Shown here piece after piece: positions 22,280 to 34,159 of a stretch of 64,000 nucleotides of DNA. Numbering within the stretch: position 1 is the first letter of the stretch; each line of letters opens with the position of its first letter. The stretch is from Lactarius indigo. Lineage: Eukaryota > Basidiomycota > Agaricomycetes > Russulales > Russulaceae. The translations under genes were made by a program, and so were the position numbers. The notes beneath the pieces were generated by a model. That model did no database searches. It saw only the letters and a program-made list of their open reading frames with translations, and was not told the origin of the DNA. The stretch covers positions 1,984,001-2,048,000 of the forward strand of contig JAFKAC010000007.1 of assembly GCA_025766275.1 (NCBI GenBank), written 5' to 3'.

Positions 22280-23794
22280 ATGTCTGACTTTGAGAACTTT
22301 GACGACAACTTTGATGACAACTTTAATCTGATTGACGATACCCCTCCAGGACTCTTCCCACCGGACTCAGGCTCGGTACCCAACGGTGATGACGAGGACG
22401 ACAATGGGTTGGGCATCCAGTACATGCCAAAACCCCCACTGAGGTCAAGACCCCCGATTGACTTCTCCGCACGATGCTCGACTGTTGACACTGACCTTGA
22501 CTTCTCTGTGGCTGCTGCTTTCCCTCCTCCACGTTCTCACATGTCAGGCTCGACATTGCGCTCCAGTCTTCATCCTTCAACGGCCCCTTCATTTTCACAC
22601 AAGACCTCTCTTGGTTCGGCTCCATTGGCAAGGCAGTTAAGGCTCCCTCCTGATGCCATTGCGGCACTCACCGACTCGGAATTCCTTCATAACCCTCAAT
22701 ACTGCAAGCTGCACCGAGATCACAACCACTTGGCTTCCGTCCTTACCACGTACGTAGAATGAGAGCTCGTGGAGTTTCGTACCACAAAGAGCGAAAGCTT
22801 GGGCTCTGACATATACCAAGGTGCGTGGTAATCTGCTTTCAAACCCGGATGATTGCTGACTCAATCCCATGACAGCGGTACCCCGCATTGTAAATTCTTG
22901 CCGTGCGGACTCTTGTGGCGCGGACTCTCGTGCATCATCATTGGGGCCGAGCGATTCTGCATCTCAACAAACACAAACCGACGTCATGAAAGACAAGGCC
23001 ATCGAGGATCTTCTGGAAAGCGTGGAGCCGCCACCCATGCGCCCAGAATTTCTTCCGAAAACAGTGCTTTGGGACTTCGAAGATTGTGAAACCAACAAGT
23101 CGCAGGGAGATATCATCACAGACAAAAACAAGAGTCGACCAAAATTGAGCCTTGCTATCCGCCGCCCAAATGGTACGAAGATCTCAAATGCTGAACTCTC
23201 AAACATGCAATGCTCGGCAGAAATGATCGTTCAGAAGCTCATCAATTTCGTCAACTCGGACCCCCGTTTGGCCTGTGCTGGCGCCCCCAAGGCGCGGACC
23301 AAGACCTTCATCAAGAAATACTTCACGGCTGAACATTATCGAGCTGTGCTTGACCTTGAAGCAGAGCAAAAGCTCCTTCGCTTGTGCTCGGCTCATTGGA
23401 AAGCTGACGCCTTTATTACTCAGGTCTTTCTGCGGTGAAGTAAAGAGAAAGCCATGGCAGCAATGAATGCTGCGCCTGCCACATCCCCACAGTCCAACCT
23501 GTCCCTGGAGCCACCAACTGCATTCGTCCCACAAATTCAGGAGGTGGCGCCCATGAATCTGACGAAGCGGGCTCTTGAGTTGAGCCCCAGCCCCAAATCA
23601 CCTTTGGCATTGCACGCCCAAAAGCACAACAAAGACAACCATGTGCCAGCGGTTTCCGGACAGAAGACTATAGGCTCTAGAGGGCCCTTAAACCGTGAGT
23701 ACTCTACTCAACAACGTCCAAACCCGCTGACGTGGTACTTGTGCACAGAGAACCAACGTCCTGCTGCACGCAAGATCACTCCCACGTTCCTCAA

Positions 23795-24330
23795 TGTCAC
23801 GTTTCCACTTGTATGGACTGTACGACTCGAGACCCTTACTGTACTGGTTGCAACTACAGCGGTAAGGTAGATTAGTTGCGGACTTACAATAGGTGATACG
23901 AGTACGATAGGAGATTGCGCGCTGATTGCTGACTGAGGACAACGCCACTAATACTAGTAGTAGTGGTATTAGGGTTCGAGTTACTTACGTGATACATTGG
24001 ACGCTACTTTACTGTGACTCATAGCAGCGCTTGAAAGCCTGCTCGACTTGTATTTAATCTGTCTTGTGAAGACCAAGATACGCCATCTTGGTCTTCTTGA
24101 ATCGTCACTTGTTTCCTTCCTCTTCACTCGCCCTCTTTCTATCTTCTTTCGCTTCTATAGGATTGTCCAACTTCGTTTGTGACTAAGATGTTGACTTGCC
24201 GGTGTACCTCCGTGTATTCACTAAGGCAAGGGCTTGGACCTTCGTGTCTTCAAGTCGGCAGACCGTTGTATCACTAAGTTGTTACCGCCTTCTCGTGCTC
24301 AAGTCAAGCTAACGTCGTGGCGACGTTACA
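23795..24330 (+). mobile_element. Solo LTR (536 bp) in gene P
   Basis: The ends are TGTCACGTTT...GACGTTACA, with duplication CTCAA at 23790-23794 and 24331-24335. It belongs to the same family and has the same length as 10275-10810. It includes TATTTAA and the GAAGACCAAGAT hairpin. Confidence 0.93.
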
Positions 24331-25116
24331 CTCAACCGCACCAAGATGACTTGTGCGGAACCTGCGCCAACGAGTCTTCATCTTCTTCACGTTGATCCAT
24401 CGGGTGCGTCTCTCACGTATACACTTACAGCATACTGATATGAAGTTGTGTTCCCAGTCGACAACCTTGTTGGTGAGTCGAAACGCTCTGCACTTATGCT
24501 CCCACTGACTGCATCTTCACAGCGACCCTCACATCCGAATTCCCTTCCCTAACAAACGCCCCCCGTCTTCTTTACTCCATGAGTGCGCAGTTGTCGTTCA
24601 AGGAAGGCAAACCTTCTGAGCAAGTTGTGACGCTCCTTGAGCATGTCCAATTTGCAGACCCATGTTCACCCGACATTGACGAGGACAACATGTGCCAAGG
24701 CTGGGGGCATTACCAGTTCATGGCGGGTGGTATCAGCCCAGCATCCTCGCTTACCAGTTGGGAGAAGGTTGGCAGCGTCGCTACTGCCTTCAAGCTCGTG
24801 GCAGCTGCCATCAAGACATGCCAAGAAGCAAGATCGATGTGCTCGAACGCCGGAATGCCGAAGACGAGTGGGTTCATCGGCGATGCGTACCTCAAGAAGA
24901 TTCTCGAGTGTCTCGAGAGTTGCTGGGTTGGCGCTGGCAGGGTACGTATTCAATACACTTTCCCTGTTTTTTTTTAACCTATCTTAGGTGTTCACTTCTT
25001 CTCAAAATCGTGTCCCACTTCCCACCACTCCTTTGTATCGCGACGTTGCAATGTCACCTCCACCGTGTGGGCCTGTGATTAGGATCAAGCGGCCAGCTCT
25101 TCCCACCGATGTTGCT

Positions 25117-25655
25117 TGTAACGCCATCACGACGTTAGCTCGACTTGAGCTCTAAGTGGCGGTAACGACTTAGCAAATAACGGTCTGCTGACTTGAAGAC
25201 GCAAAGGTCCAAGCCCCTGCCCTAGTGAATACACGGAGGTACACCGGCAAGCTTACGATGTTTTAGTCACGAGCGACGTCGGACTTGCTGAAGCAAGAGT
25301 AGACTGTGAAGGCGAAGAGAGAGAGAGAGAGAGAGAGAATAGAAACAAGTGACAATTCAAGAAGACCAAGATGGCGTATCTTGGTCTTCACAAGACAGTT
25401 TAAGTACACATCCAGCAGGCTTTGAAGCGCTGCTATGAGTCACCGTAGGTAAGCGTCCAACGTATTGCGTAAGTATCTCAAACCCTAGTACTACTAGTAC
25501 TAGTATCGGTGGCGTCCATCCTCAGTCAGCTATCAGTACCATATCTCCTATCGTGCTACCATATCACCGCACTATCGTAGGTAAGTCCGCAACTAATATA
25601 CCTTACCGCCGTAGTTGCAACCGGTACAGTAAGGGTCCACAGTCGAAACGTAACA
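25117..25655 (-). repeat. 3' LTR of element C (539 bp)
   Basis: The plus strand starts TGTAACGCC and ends CGTAACA; a (GA)n run lies near 25317-25338. The flanking internal purine tract is the complement of 25656-25668. Confidence 0.95.
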
Positions 25656-25684
25656 TCACCCTCTCTTCAGCGTGAGACCCCAAC

Positions 25685-26880
25685 TCACCAAAAATCTCTT
25701 GCCGGCCAATCGCGCTGTTCGTCGGCGATGCGCTCCAGAGCCGTGGCCCACTCCAGTTGATAGATAGAGTCCCGTCTGTCGTCCTGCGCGCATTCAATCA
25801 TGGTGTGGGGTTGACTGACTCGAGCGCGCAGACGGTCGAGCTTGTAGCTGGCGGCGCGGAATCGCGTAACTTCCGCCGTGAGCGACTCGTCGTTGATGCG
25901 GTTGAGCGCGCGGTCGGTGATGCGGTCTGCCTCGAAGACAACGAGGTCTTCGTGGGGATACGTGGGGCGAAGCGCGGCCGAGACATGGGGTTCAGCGTAG
26001 AAGGGCTTACCGTACACATGCAGCGAGCCCGGTATAACTCCTAATATGAGGGGGTCAGCCCCCCCGATGATTTGGACGTGCGATGCGTCCCTCTCTACTC
26101 CGTCGGGCCTGGTGATGGGGTATCGAATGTAATGGGGTCGTCAGTTCGCCCGGAACCCTTCAGGCGCAATGACATGCGTGGGGTCCTCGGCGGTGGTGAA
26201 TGGACGGTGATCGGCGGCACCAGGCACGCGCACACGTCCTCGATACATGGGGGAGCCATCGGAGTAGACGAGCCAGGGTGTGACCCCAGGATTATCAGTG
26301 TCACGTTTCGTTCGAAGGAAGGAGTGTCTCGCCGGGTAATAATCTTCGTCGTCATGGCCAGCCTCAGCTGCCGCCATCGCTGCCGTCGCTCGCGCATCTC
26401 CCTCAGTCGGGCCGCTGCTGAGTCGAGTTGTTCCTTCTGCCACTCCACTGCTACTCTCCTCCACCCCTCCAACTCGTACTCCATCAGTGCTTGAACGCTG
26501 GTCGTTGCTCGGGAAAACTCCGCGAACGCCGATGAGGTCGTCGCTTGGGGGGATAGTGGCGATCGGCTCGCGGTCGCCGTTATCGTTTCGGAAGACGTGG
26601 ACGACTGCTCGTTCGTCGTCGGGGGTAGTTGTCGGGTCGGGGAATCTGGTGACGACATTGATCCATTCTTGCGCGGTGATAGGCCCCTCTGCTGGTGTAA
26701 GAGGTGTCCATGGCGTGAGCTGAGTGTTGGGTATTTCGGTGTCGTCGTCCTCAGCCAAGAGGGCGCGGGCGTCTTCTGTGAGGGAGTCGAGGAGCTGCGC
26801 TTGTGTGACATGTCGCAATGGGGAGGTAGGCATATGAGTGGTGGTGATAGAGCGAAGGAAAAGGGGATGACTTCCTTCGA
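25685..26880 (-). pseudogene. ORF3 domain of element C, in frame with pol
   Basis: The frame continues without a break from the chromodomain into the domain also found in B: an acidic Pro-rich half, DDEDYYPARHS, PDGVERDASHVQI, YGKPFYAEP and DESLTAEVTRFRAA with a coiled coil. It ends at 25685. One TGA at 26141-26143 interrupts it after EGFRAN. There are no zinc knuckles, unlike D. The function is not recognised. Confidence 0.72.
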
Positions 26881-29800
26881 CCTTTGCGCTGCTCATTTTA
26901 ACCTGTTGCCCGCGCGCTTGCAATTCCTGATACAGGCGAATTGCTTCCGGCGCAAAGACGTCATCTTTGTCGACCCACTGATTCTCCGAGTCAGAGTAGC
27001 CCTTCCATTTGATGAGATACTGGAGGCGTTTCTTTCTCCTGAAATGCCGAGCGTCCAGAACGGCCTCGACTTCGTATTCTTCTTCTCCATCGATAAGCTC
27101 TGGTGGTGGTCGTGTAAAGTTTTCGCCATGAAGAGTAGTTTGCTTGTACGGGGTGAGAAGATCGATGTGGAACACTGGGTGAATAGTCCACTACGTGGGA
27201 AGTTCGAGACGGTAATTGTATGGTGACATCACCTGTATCACATGGAAGGGTCCGTGGCGTTGCGCCGCTAATTTCGCCGTAGGTTGATTGGTTCGTAGGT
27301 GTTTTCCTTCTAGCCACACAAGGTCGTTGATACGGAACTTGGGCGTATCTTTGTTGCACACCCATGCTTCTTGAGCCTTCCTCATGAGGCGTTGGGCGTT
27401 TTCTCTTGCCTCTTTTAGCTGTGTTAGTTGTGCCGTTACTTGTGGAATAGGGGAAGGCTTATCGGTCCAATCAGCTTGGGGGTCATACCCCATCAGAAGC
27501 TGGAACGGTGATTGCTTGGTGTGTTCATGGGGCCAATTGTTATGCGCGAATTCAGCAATTGGCAGATAAGAGGTCCAGTCGTCTTGCCGTTCGTTTACCC
27601 AGAAGCGCAGGTATTGCTCCAGCCATTGATTCGTCCGCTCAGACTGTCCGTCTGTCCGTGGGTGATATGCTGTTGATATATTCTGCTGAATTCCTAGAAT
27701 TCGACAGATCTCCCTAGCAAATTTGGACATAAAGCGGGGGTCGCGGTCGCTAATGATTTTACGGGGTAATCCGAAACGTTTGAACACATGAGCAATGTAC
27801 AGAGCGGCTGTCCCTTCGGCGGTAATTTCTTCCCTGCACGGGATAAATATTGAGGCCTTACTGCAGTCATGGTCCGTTACAGTTAGTATGCTGTCGTACC
27901 CTCTAGATAGAGGGAGCTTGGGGATGAAGTCCATTGCAACCGTGTGGAATGGCATGGCTTCTAGTGTTGGCATGATGGGGTGTAGTGCCGCTCGTATAGG
28001 CCTTGTGTTCACTTTGTTTTGTTGGCACTCTGCACATCCTTGTACGTATTCGTACACGTCCCTTCGTAGTTGCAGCCACCAGTAGTGTCGTTCTAGGATG
28101 CGTTGGGTTCTCGCGATCCCCGGGTGGCCGTGTATCGGTAGGTCGTGATGATCGTGTATTAGTATGTGGTGTGTCGATGCAGGTCCTGTCACCACAAACC
28201 TGCCGTCTTTGTACCATTCTCCCTGCACCTTCTTGAGGCGATAGGGATCTACCCATGCTTTAATGACTTCTTCGTCTTGTTGATGGCGTGGTTGCGTCAG
28301 GTTTGGGTTGGCAATGAACGTCCGTGCGGTGTTGAGGATTCATATGAAGACTTCCGGGGGTAGTACAACGATTTCGCTGTTGTCTTCGACTCCTTGATTG
28401 TAATTGGGTCGCCTCGACAAAGCGTCCGCCCTTCTGTTGTTCTTCCCTTTTATGTGGTGAATCTCAAAGTCGTATTCGGAGAGTTCAAGTACTTCCCTGG
28501 CAACCCGTCTGCTAATCTTTTGTGGCGATTTCCAGTACTGCAGGTTGAGGTGGTCCGAGTAGATCTTGATCTTATGAGGGGCTCCGGCGAGCAGCGGCCT
28601 CCAATTGCGTAGCGCCTTGACGATTGCGAGTAGTTCTAAGTCGTAGATATCATAGTTTCGTTCCGCTTCTGAAAGCATTGCGGAATAATATCCTATGGGG
28701 TGTTGCTTTCTGTCAGACTTTTTCTGCAATAAGACGGCTCCCACCGCGTATCTGGAGGCATCAACCTCCAATTCGAACAGGTCTTGGAGGACCGGGTGCG
28801 CCAATACTGGTTCTTCCGTGACCAGGTGCTTTAGTGTGTTAAACACTTTGTCTTCTTCTGTCCATCTCCATTCTTCGTCTTTTCTCGTTAGTTTGGTGAG
28901 GGGCTTGGCGTGATTTGCGAAACCGCGAATGAAAAGTCTGTAAAAGTTGCAGAATCCTAGAAAGGATCGAACATCTTTCACCTTCGTCGGCGTTGGCCAG
29001 TCTTTGATGCCTTGAACTTTTACAGGGTCCATGCGAGTTACCCCCCTTTCAAGGATTACCCCCAGGTAATCCATTCGCGGTTGGTGGAAGAGGCATTTCT
29101 CTAGTTTGAAGTACAGGTCGTGTTCCTCCGCCACCCGTAGGATGTCGGTGACTGCCGCAACGTGGGCTGTTAAATCACTGTCGAAGTGAGTGGCGATACC
29201 AATGTCGTCCATGTAAACACGTATCGTGGTACCCAAACGTTCGTGTTTTGCTATCACGTCGCGGTAGATATGATTCATCATGGCTTGGAAAGTTGCGGGG
29301 GAATTGGTAAGGCCGAAGAACATGACCGTCAGTTCGAATAGGCCAAATTTGGTTTTGAACGCTGCCTTCTCCTGATCTCTGTCACGAATTCGTATGTTGT
29401 TGTACCCCCAGCGGATGTCGAGCTTTGTATAAATATGGGCGTTGCTGAGGTCCAGAATTAGGTCTTGAATAAGGGGGAGTGGATATTGGTTGCGGATGGT
29501 GTGGGAGTTGATAACCCGATAATCCTGTACGGGGCGTAGTTTTCCGTCCTTCTTTTTAATGAAGAAAAAGGAGGACGCGTACGGGGAGATTGAGGGACGT
29601 AGGTATCCCTGTTTCAGCTTCTCCTCCAGGAACTCCTTCAGCTCGCCTTCTTCCTTTTGCGTCATGGAGTATATCTTGCAATCGATGGCAGCTGGTGCGG
29701 ATGGTTTAAAGTCGATCGCGTGATCCCATGGCCGTGCTGGGGGAAATCGATGCGAGGCTTGCTCGTTGAACAGTTTGCTGAACGCTACGTATACCGGGGG

Positions 29801-30424
29801 GAGTGTGGCCGCCGTCTGTTGTTGTTTCACTTGTATGGCCAACTCCGTTGAGGTGGTGGCTCTGGCGAAGGTGACTTCGTCCAAGTCGTGTACTATGGCC
29901 TCTTTTTCGGCCACTGTCAGGGCTTGAATGGTGGATGCGGTAAGCAGTTCTTTGGTGGTAGCCAGTACCACGGGTTGCACGTCCGGGTGCATGCTTGCTG
30001 TTGCCCAGCTAATAGTGGGTTCAAAGGTGCCGAGCCAAGGGTATCCCAGTACCATATCTTCGCTTCCTAGATCAGTTACTAGGAAGGTCATTCGTTTTAT
30101 CTGTCCTTGTGTTTTCACTTCTAGGTTAGCATAATGAGTGATTAACCCAGCTTTGTTCTCCGTGTTGTCTATATTCCATATCTTGCGAGGTGTGTCTAGT
30201 GGCTGCACCGGGATGCCAGCCCGCATTGCCATGTTAGGTCGAATGAAGTTGTCGGTCGCTCCAGAGTCAACCAACGCTTTTGTTTCAGTCGTTTGGTAAT
30301 TCGTTTTGACAGTCACTGGAATTCGCAGTGAACGATAGCACGTTGTCACAATTACAGAATTACATTGTAAAGCCCTCACCCAGACTGACGGGTTCAGGCG
30401 TCCCGAAAACCCTCCTTTCCCCAC
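26881..30424 (-). pseudogene. pol of element C: protease, RT, RNase H, integrase, chromodomain
   Basis: The best preserved pol of the window. Protease LVDSGATDNFI, RT with KLDIRWGYNN, FFGLTNSPATFQ and YMDDI, and RNase H with ELEVDASRYAVG are open from 30424 to a TGA at 28340-28342. The integrase (HGHPGIARTQ, CAECQQNK, DFIPKLP, TVTDHD) is open to a TAG at 27191-27193, where B has Gln. The chromodomain (YEVEAVLDARHF...YLIKWKGY) follows. In all it has two nonsense codons and no frameshift. Confidence 0.93.
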
Positions 30425-32448
30425 AAGTCTTGAAGTATGAGGTCTTTTACCTCATCCATGCTGTTGGCCACCTGCATGAGCCATTCCTTCGCTTGTTCTT
30501 CAGATGTTTTTGTCATTGCCACCTTTATTTGTGGCATTGGTGTCGCGCTTGGTGCCGGTGTCGCATACCCTGGCAGCAAGGGTTCGTATTGTGATACCGG
30601 TCCTTGTGAAGGGGGCCATTGGGGTGACCATGTCTTGGTCATTCGGCTACTTGATGGGGCAGCTTGCCATTGCCTCTGCATGCGGGGGTGTGGACAGTTT
30701 CGTGAGAGGTGCCCCGGGGCGTGACAGTTATAACAGAGGACGTTCCTTAAGTCTCTTTGAGACCCCCCTCTTCCTCGTCCCCTGGCCCCTGGACCTCCTC
30801 GTGGTGGGAATGGCGGCGTTGGCCAGTCGTGGTGAGGCAGCTTGTTGAAGTCAATTTCTTCCGAGCCTGCGAGCCTCACCCTAGCACGGTCAGCTGAAGT
30901 ATCCATCGCCCATGGGTTAGTTTGAGGTAAGTTCTGCGGGAGTGTCCACCCCGCGTTGCCGCTTTGCTTTTTTGGCTGTGTCGAAGTGTTCTTGTATTCG
31001 TTGAGTCTTGCCTTGAGATGAATGTAGTTCTTCTGCCGTTTGAGTACGGCCCTCTTCCAATCATCAAACGTGATCGGATCGTCGAACTGGAAGGCGTTCT
31101 TGAACAGCTCCTTGGGTAGACCCGATGTGAAGAGGTCGATCGTTTGTGGTTCATTGAGGCGGTAGTGAGCCTTCCGTGCGAGCTGTTCAAAATCATTGAC
31201 GTACTTATCAATGTCCTCTCCCATCATTTTGAGCCCCTTTCATAATATCGCCTGCGCCTGTTCTCGTTCCAGCGTATTTTCGAATCACTGGCTAAAGCCA
31301 TTGGCTACGGCGTCCCACAAGTCTCGGGTGTAGGGACTAATCCCTCGTTGTATTTGTCTGTTGAGCCAGTTCAGGAAGGATAGGACCCATTCGCTGACCG
31401 CTCCGCCTTTGATGTAAGAAAGAAACAGAAGACATCTTCTGTAATCGTTGCGCATGATGGGGGCATCTAAATTCATGCCCCAATAAACGTGCCACTGTGT
31501 CAGGAACTGGTCTACTTTGAGTCTGTCCCCGTTGAAAATAGAAGGTGGCTCGCCAGTCAGTTTTTCACTGTGGTGTCCTCCTCCGGCACCTCCATCACCT
31601 CCTCCACCACCGCCTCCGCCACCGCTGGGCGGTCCGGCAGGTGGTCTTCTTGGTGGTTCGGTTCTTCGTAGATCAAACGGGATGCCTCCCCCTGGTGGCG
31701 GTGGCGGGTCTTCACCCGGTCCTCCCACTCCTGGGGGAAGTTCCAACATGGGTCGTCGTCCTGTCGGAGGGTCTCCTCGATCGGACCCGATAGCTCGAAA
31801 AATAGCAGCATCGTCCGCGGTCATTCGTACGCCGGTTTCTGGGTTGATGGGCATGAGGATTTCTCTTGCCTCAGCTTGTATTGCGCGCGCTTCTTCAACT
31901 GCGACTTCCTCCATAGCTTGCGTTAGTGTGGCCATGATGGCTGGTGATCGGATGTGAATTGGTTCAGGTTCTGTGATATGTGCGGACTCAGCTCGTTCAA
32001 TGAGGAGGTCTTGTATTGCCCCTCCGCTAGTCTCTGTTTGGTCCGGCTCTCGTCCTTCGCTACCTTCCTGGCTTTGTTCGTCTTCTTCCGATACTACTTC
32101 TTCGGTTGAGTGTTCTTGTAATTGCCCATCTATAGGGCCCCAATCAGCTCGGCTATTGAGTTCTTGTGCGTCAATATCACAGTGATATCTGGGTCCGGCT
32201 GGTCGTACGGCATCCCACTGGGAGTCTATGGGGTTCCACGTAACCTCTACCCAGCACAGGTGATCAAAGTTGAACTCAACTGGGCAGAACCTGGTAGGTC
32301 TGTTAAACTCTACGAAATATCCGGTTTCTTCTTCTCTTTCCCGCCAACAGGCAGCTTGTAAAAAGCGCGTGGGGACGTTGCGTTCTCCCCTTCTTGGGAG
32401 CGAGTAAGGACGGAAGTTCGTCCACTGATCTCTTGTTGTTATGGCCAC
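30394..32448 (-). pseudogene. gag of element C, with two in-frame TGA codons
   Basis: The frame opens with GTG at 32448 in the context CCACCGTGG, 6 nt after the primer site; the first in-frame ATG is about 170 codons later. It carries the TRDQWTNFRPY N-terminal domain, a Gly/Pro linker, the gag core and the zinc knuckle CYNCHAPGHLSRNC. TGA at 31285-31287 and 31240-31242 replace Arg codons that B retains (NQRF and LRKG). It ends at 30394 overlapping pol by 31 bases. Confidence 0.9.
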
Positions 32449-32454
32449 GGTGGG

Positions 32455-32465
32455 ATCTTGGTCTT
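32455..32465 (-). other. Self-primer binding site of element C
   Basis: The minus strand reads AAGACCAAGAT, 2 nt inside the 5' LTR. Its reverse complement ATCTTGGTCTT is in the LTR at 32723-32713, 34 nt after a TACTTAA box (32757-32751). Confidence 0.78.
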
Positions 32466-32467
32466 AA

Positions 32468-33006
32468 TGTAACGCCGTCACGACGTTAGCTCGACTTGAG
32501 CTCTAAGTGGCGGTAACGACTTAGCAAATAACGGTCTGCTGACTTGAAGACGCAAAGGTCCAAGCCCCTGCCCTAGTGAATACACGGAGGTACACCGGCA
32601 AGCTTACGATGTTTTAGTCACGAGCGACGTCGGACTTGCTGAAGCAAGAGTCGACTGTGAAGGCGAAGAGAGAGAGAGAGAGAGAGAGAATAGAAACAAG
32701 TGATGATTCAAGAAGACCAAGATGGCGTATCTTGGTCTTCACAAGACAGTTTAAGTACACATCCAGCAGGCTTTGAAGCGCTGCTATGAGTCACCGTAGG
32801 TAAGCGTCCAACGTATTGCGTAAGTATCTCAAACCCTAGTACTACTAGTACTAGTATCGGTGGCATCCATCCTCAGTCAGCTATCAGTACCGTATCTCCT
32901 ATCGTGCTACCGTATCACTGCGCTATCGTAGGTAAGTCCGCAACTAATATACCTTACCACCATAGTTGCAACCGGTACAGTAAGGGTCCGCAGTCGAAAC
33001 GTAACA
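32468..33006 (-). repeat. 5' LTR of element C (539 bp)
   Basis: The ends are TGTAACGCC...CGTAACA on the plus strand. It carries a (GA)n run, TATA-like box and the palindromic start region; see the 3' copy at 25117-25655. Confidence 0.95.
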
Positions 33007-33589
33007 TTGCTGCAAGCAAAATCCCCGAGGTTCCTACTGGAACCGACTCTACCACCCAGCCCCCCGCCACCACAGAACCCACAGAGCCTTCCGTGGGGCT
33101 AGATGAGGTGCGTCGGTGTTTGTAGTTATACCCTCTCCCACCCACCGCCTCTAGGGTGCTCAAGCAAGTGCCACGTTGCTCAAGCTCCTTCAAGTCTCGG
33201 AGCTCCTGGCCTGGTTCAGCAACAACAAGCTTAGCGCCCCAAAGTGGAAGCGGAAGGACGGTACGTCGTGTGTTCTAAGCCCAGTAATATTAACTATAGC
33301 CTGGGCAGATCTCGTCGATGCCATCGTCAAGTCCCCCGAGTTAGCACACATTTCCAAGTCGACCGTCAAGGAAATCATCGAGAAGGTAAGATCCTCATTG
33401 TCCGTAGCATTCAACTCTGACTTACTGTTGCCAGCACAAGGCGAAAAAAGGGCCACCAAAGCCACTCGCTGCGTGACTAGCATATGCCCATCAAATACAC
33501 TGCTGTGTGTGGGCAGCTACGACTGCCCTTGATCCCGGCATGCTCTCGCTCGTATTCGGTTGAGGGGTTTTTTTTTCTAATATTTGGAC

Positions 33590-34105
33590 TTTCCGACGTA
33601 CATACATGACTTGATATGACTCCCCCTCGACCTGGCGTGACTACTAAATGAATAAAAATTTGACTGCGAAATGCATAAAAAGTACGTGGGATGACTAAGT
33701 TTGACCAATAACGACTAGAAAAATGACTTGATGACAACTGCAACCGACTATGGATTGTACATCAATGACTTGATGTGACTTTTCAGAACTGGGAACGACT
33801 TGAATCGGACTTTGGGTGACTGAGATTGACTACGTATTTAGCCATAATCGACTTGATGTGACTGTTGGTTGACCTAGATTGGACCAAGAACGACTACGAA
33901 TTTGTCCCCCAATGACTAAAATTGACGTCGGACGACTCAGATTGCCCATGCGTCGACTTTGCTCGACTTCGGCAAAGCCCCTCAACCTAGCTATTCGTAG
34001 TCGATCCTTAGTCACCAAAACTCACAATTCTTGCAAATATTCGTTTTTTAGTCGCGTTGACTACCCGATGACTATTTGGGGTAAACGGTCGACCAACAGC
34101 CGACT
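33590..34105. repeat. GACT-rich region, probable subterminal repeats of the tnp2 transposon
   Basis: Copies of (T/C)GACT occur every 15-25 bases, mostly in one orientation, including three versions of GACTTGATRTGACT (near 33610, 33770 and 33850). No gene fits. tnp2/CACTA elements carry short degenerate subterminal repeats bound by the transposon proteins, and this stretch follows the last transposon gene and precedes the BTB array. No terminal inverted repeat was identified, so the element end is uncertain. Confidence 0.5.
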
Positions 34106-34159
34106 AACCTTTTTTACTGAGGGTGACATGCTATCCGTACAGAACTTACTTGACTCTCT

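Larger units (their letters stand above)
25117..33006 (-). mobile_element. Ty3/gypsy chromodomain LTR retrotransposon C, full length
   Basis: The 7890-bp element is flanked by the duplication TTGCT (25112-25116 and 33007-33011) inside an exon of gene P. Its two LTRs are both 539 bp and differ at about 12 positions by eye (about 2 percent), mostly CpG transitions. Reading on the minus strand: LTR, self-primer site, gag, pol, ORF3, purine tract, LTR. Several nonsense codons inactivate it. It is related to B in coding sequence but has a distinct LTR. Confidence 0.95.
22280..33476 (+). pseudogene. Gene P: unrecognised gene of the tnp2 transposon, broken by insertions
   Basis: A probable start is ATG 22280 (MSDFENFDDNF). 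Coding blocks follow at about 22280-22817, 22879-23695, 23751-24400 (around a solo LTR), 24530-25116 and 33012-33476 (around element C), ending at TGA 33474-33476. Removing the solo LTR and element C with one target duplication each restores the reading frame exactly. The C-terminus (LLQVSELLAWFSNNKLSAPKW..., DDLVDAIVKSP) resembles a SAP-like helical DNA-binding motif; this is a guess from pattern. In-frame TGA codons at 22760-22762 and 23436-23438 fit CGA-to-TGA decay. With tnp2 in the same unit, a TnpA-like accessory role is possible. A captured host gene is the alternative. Confidence 0.6.
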
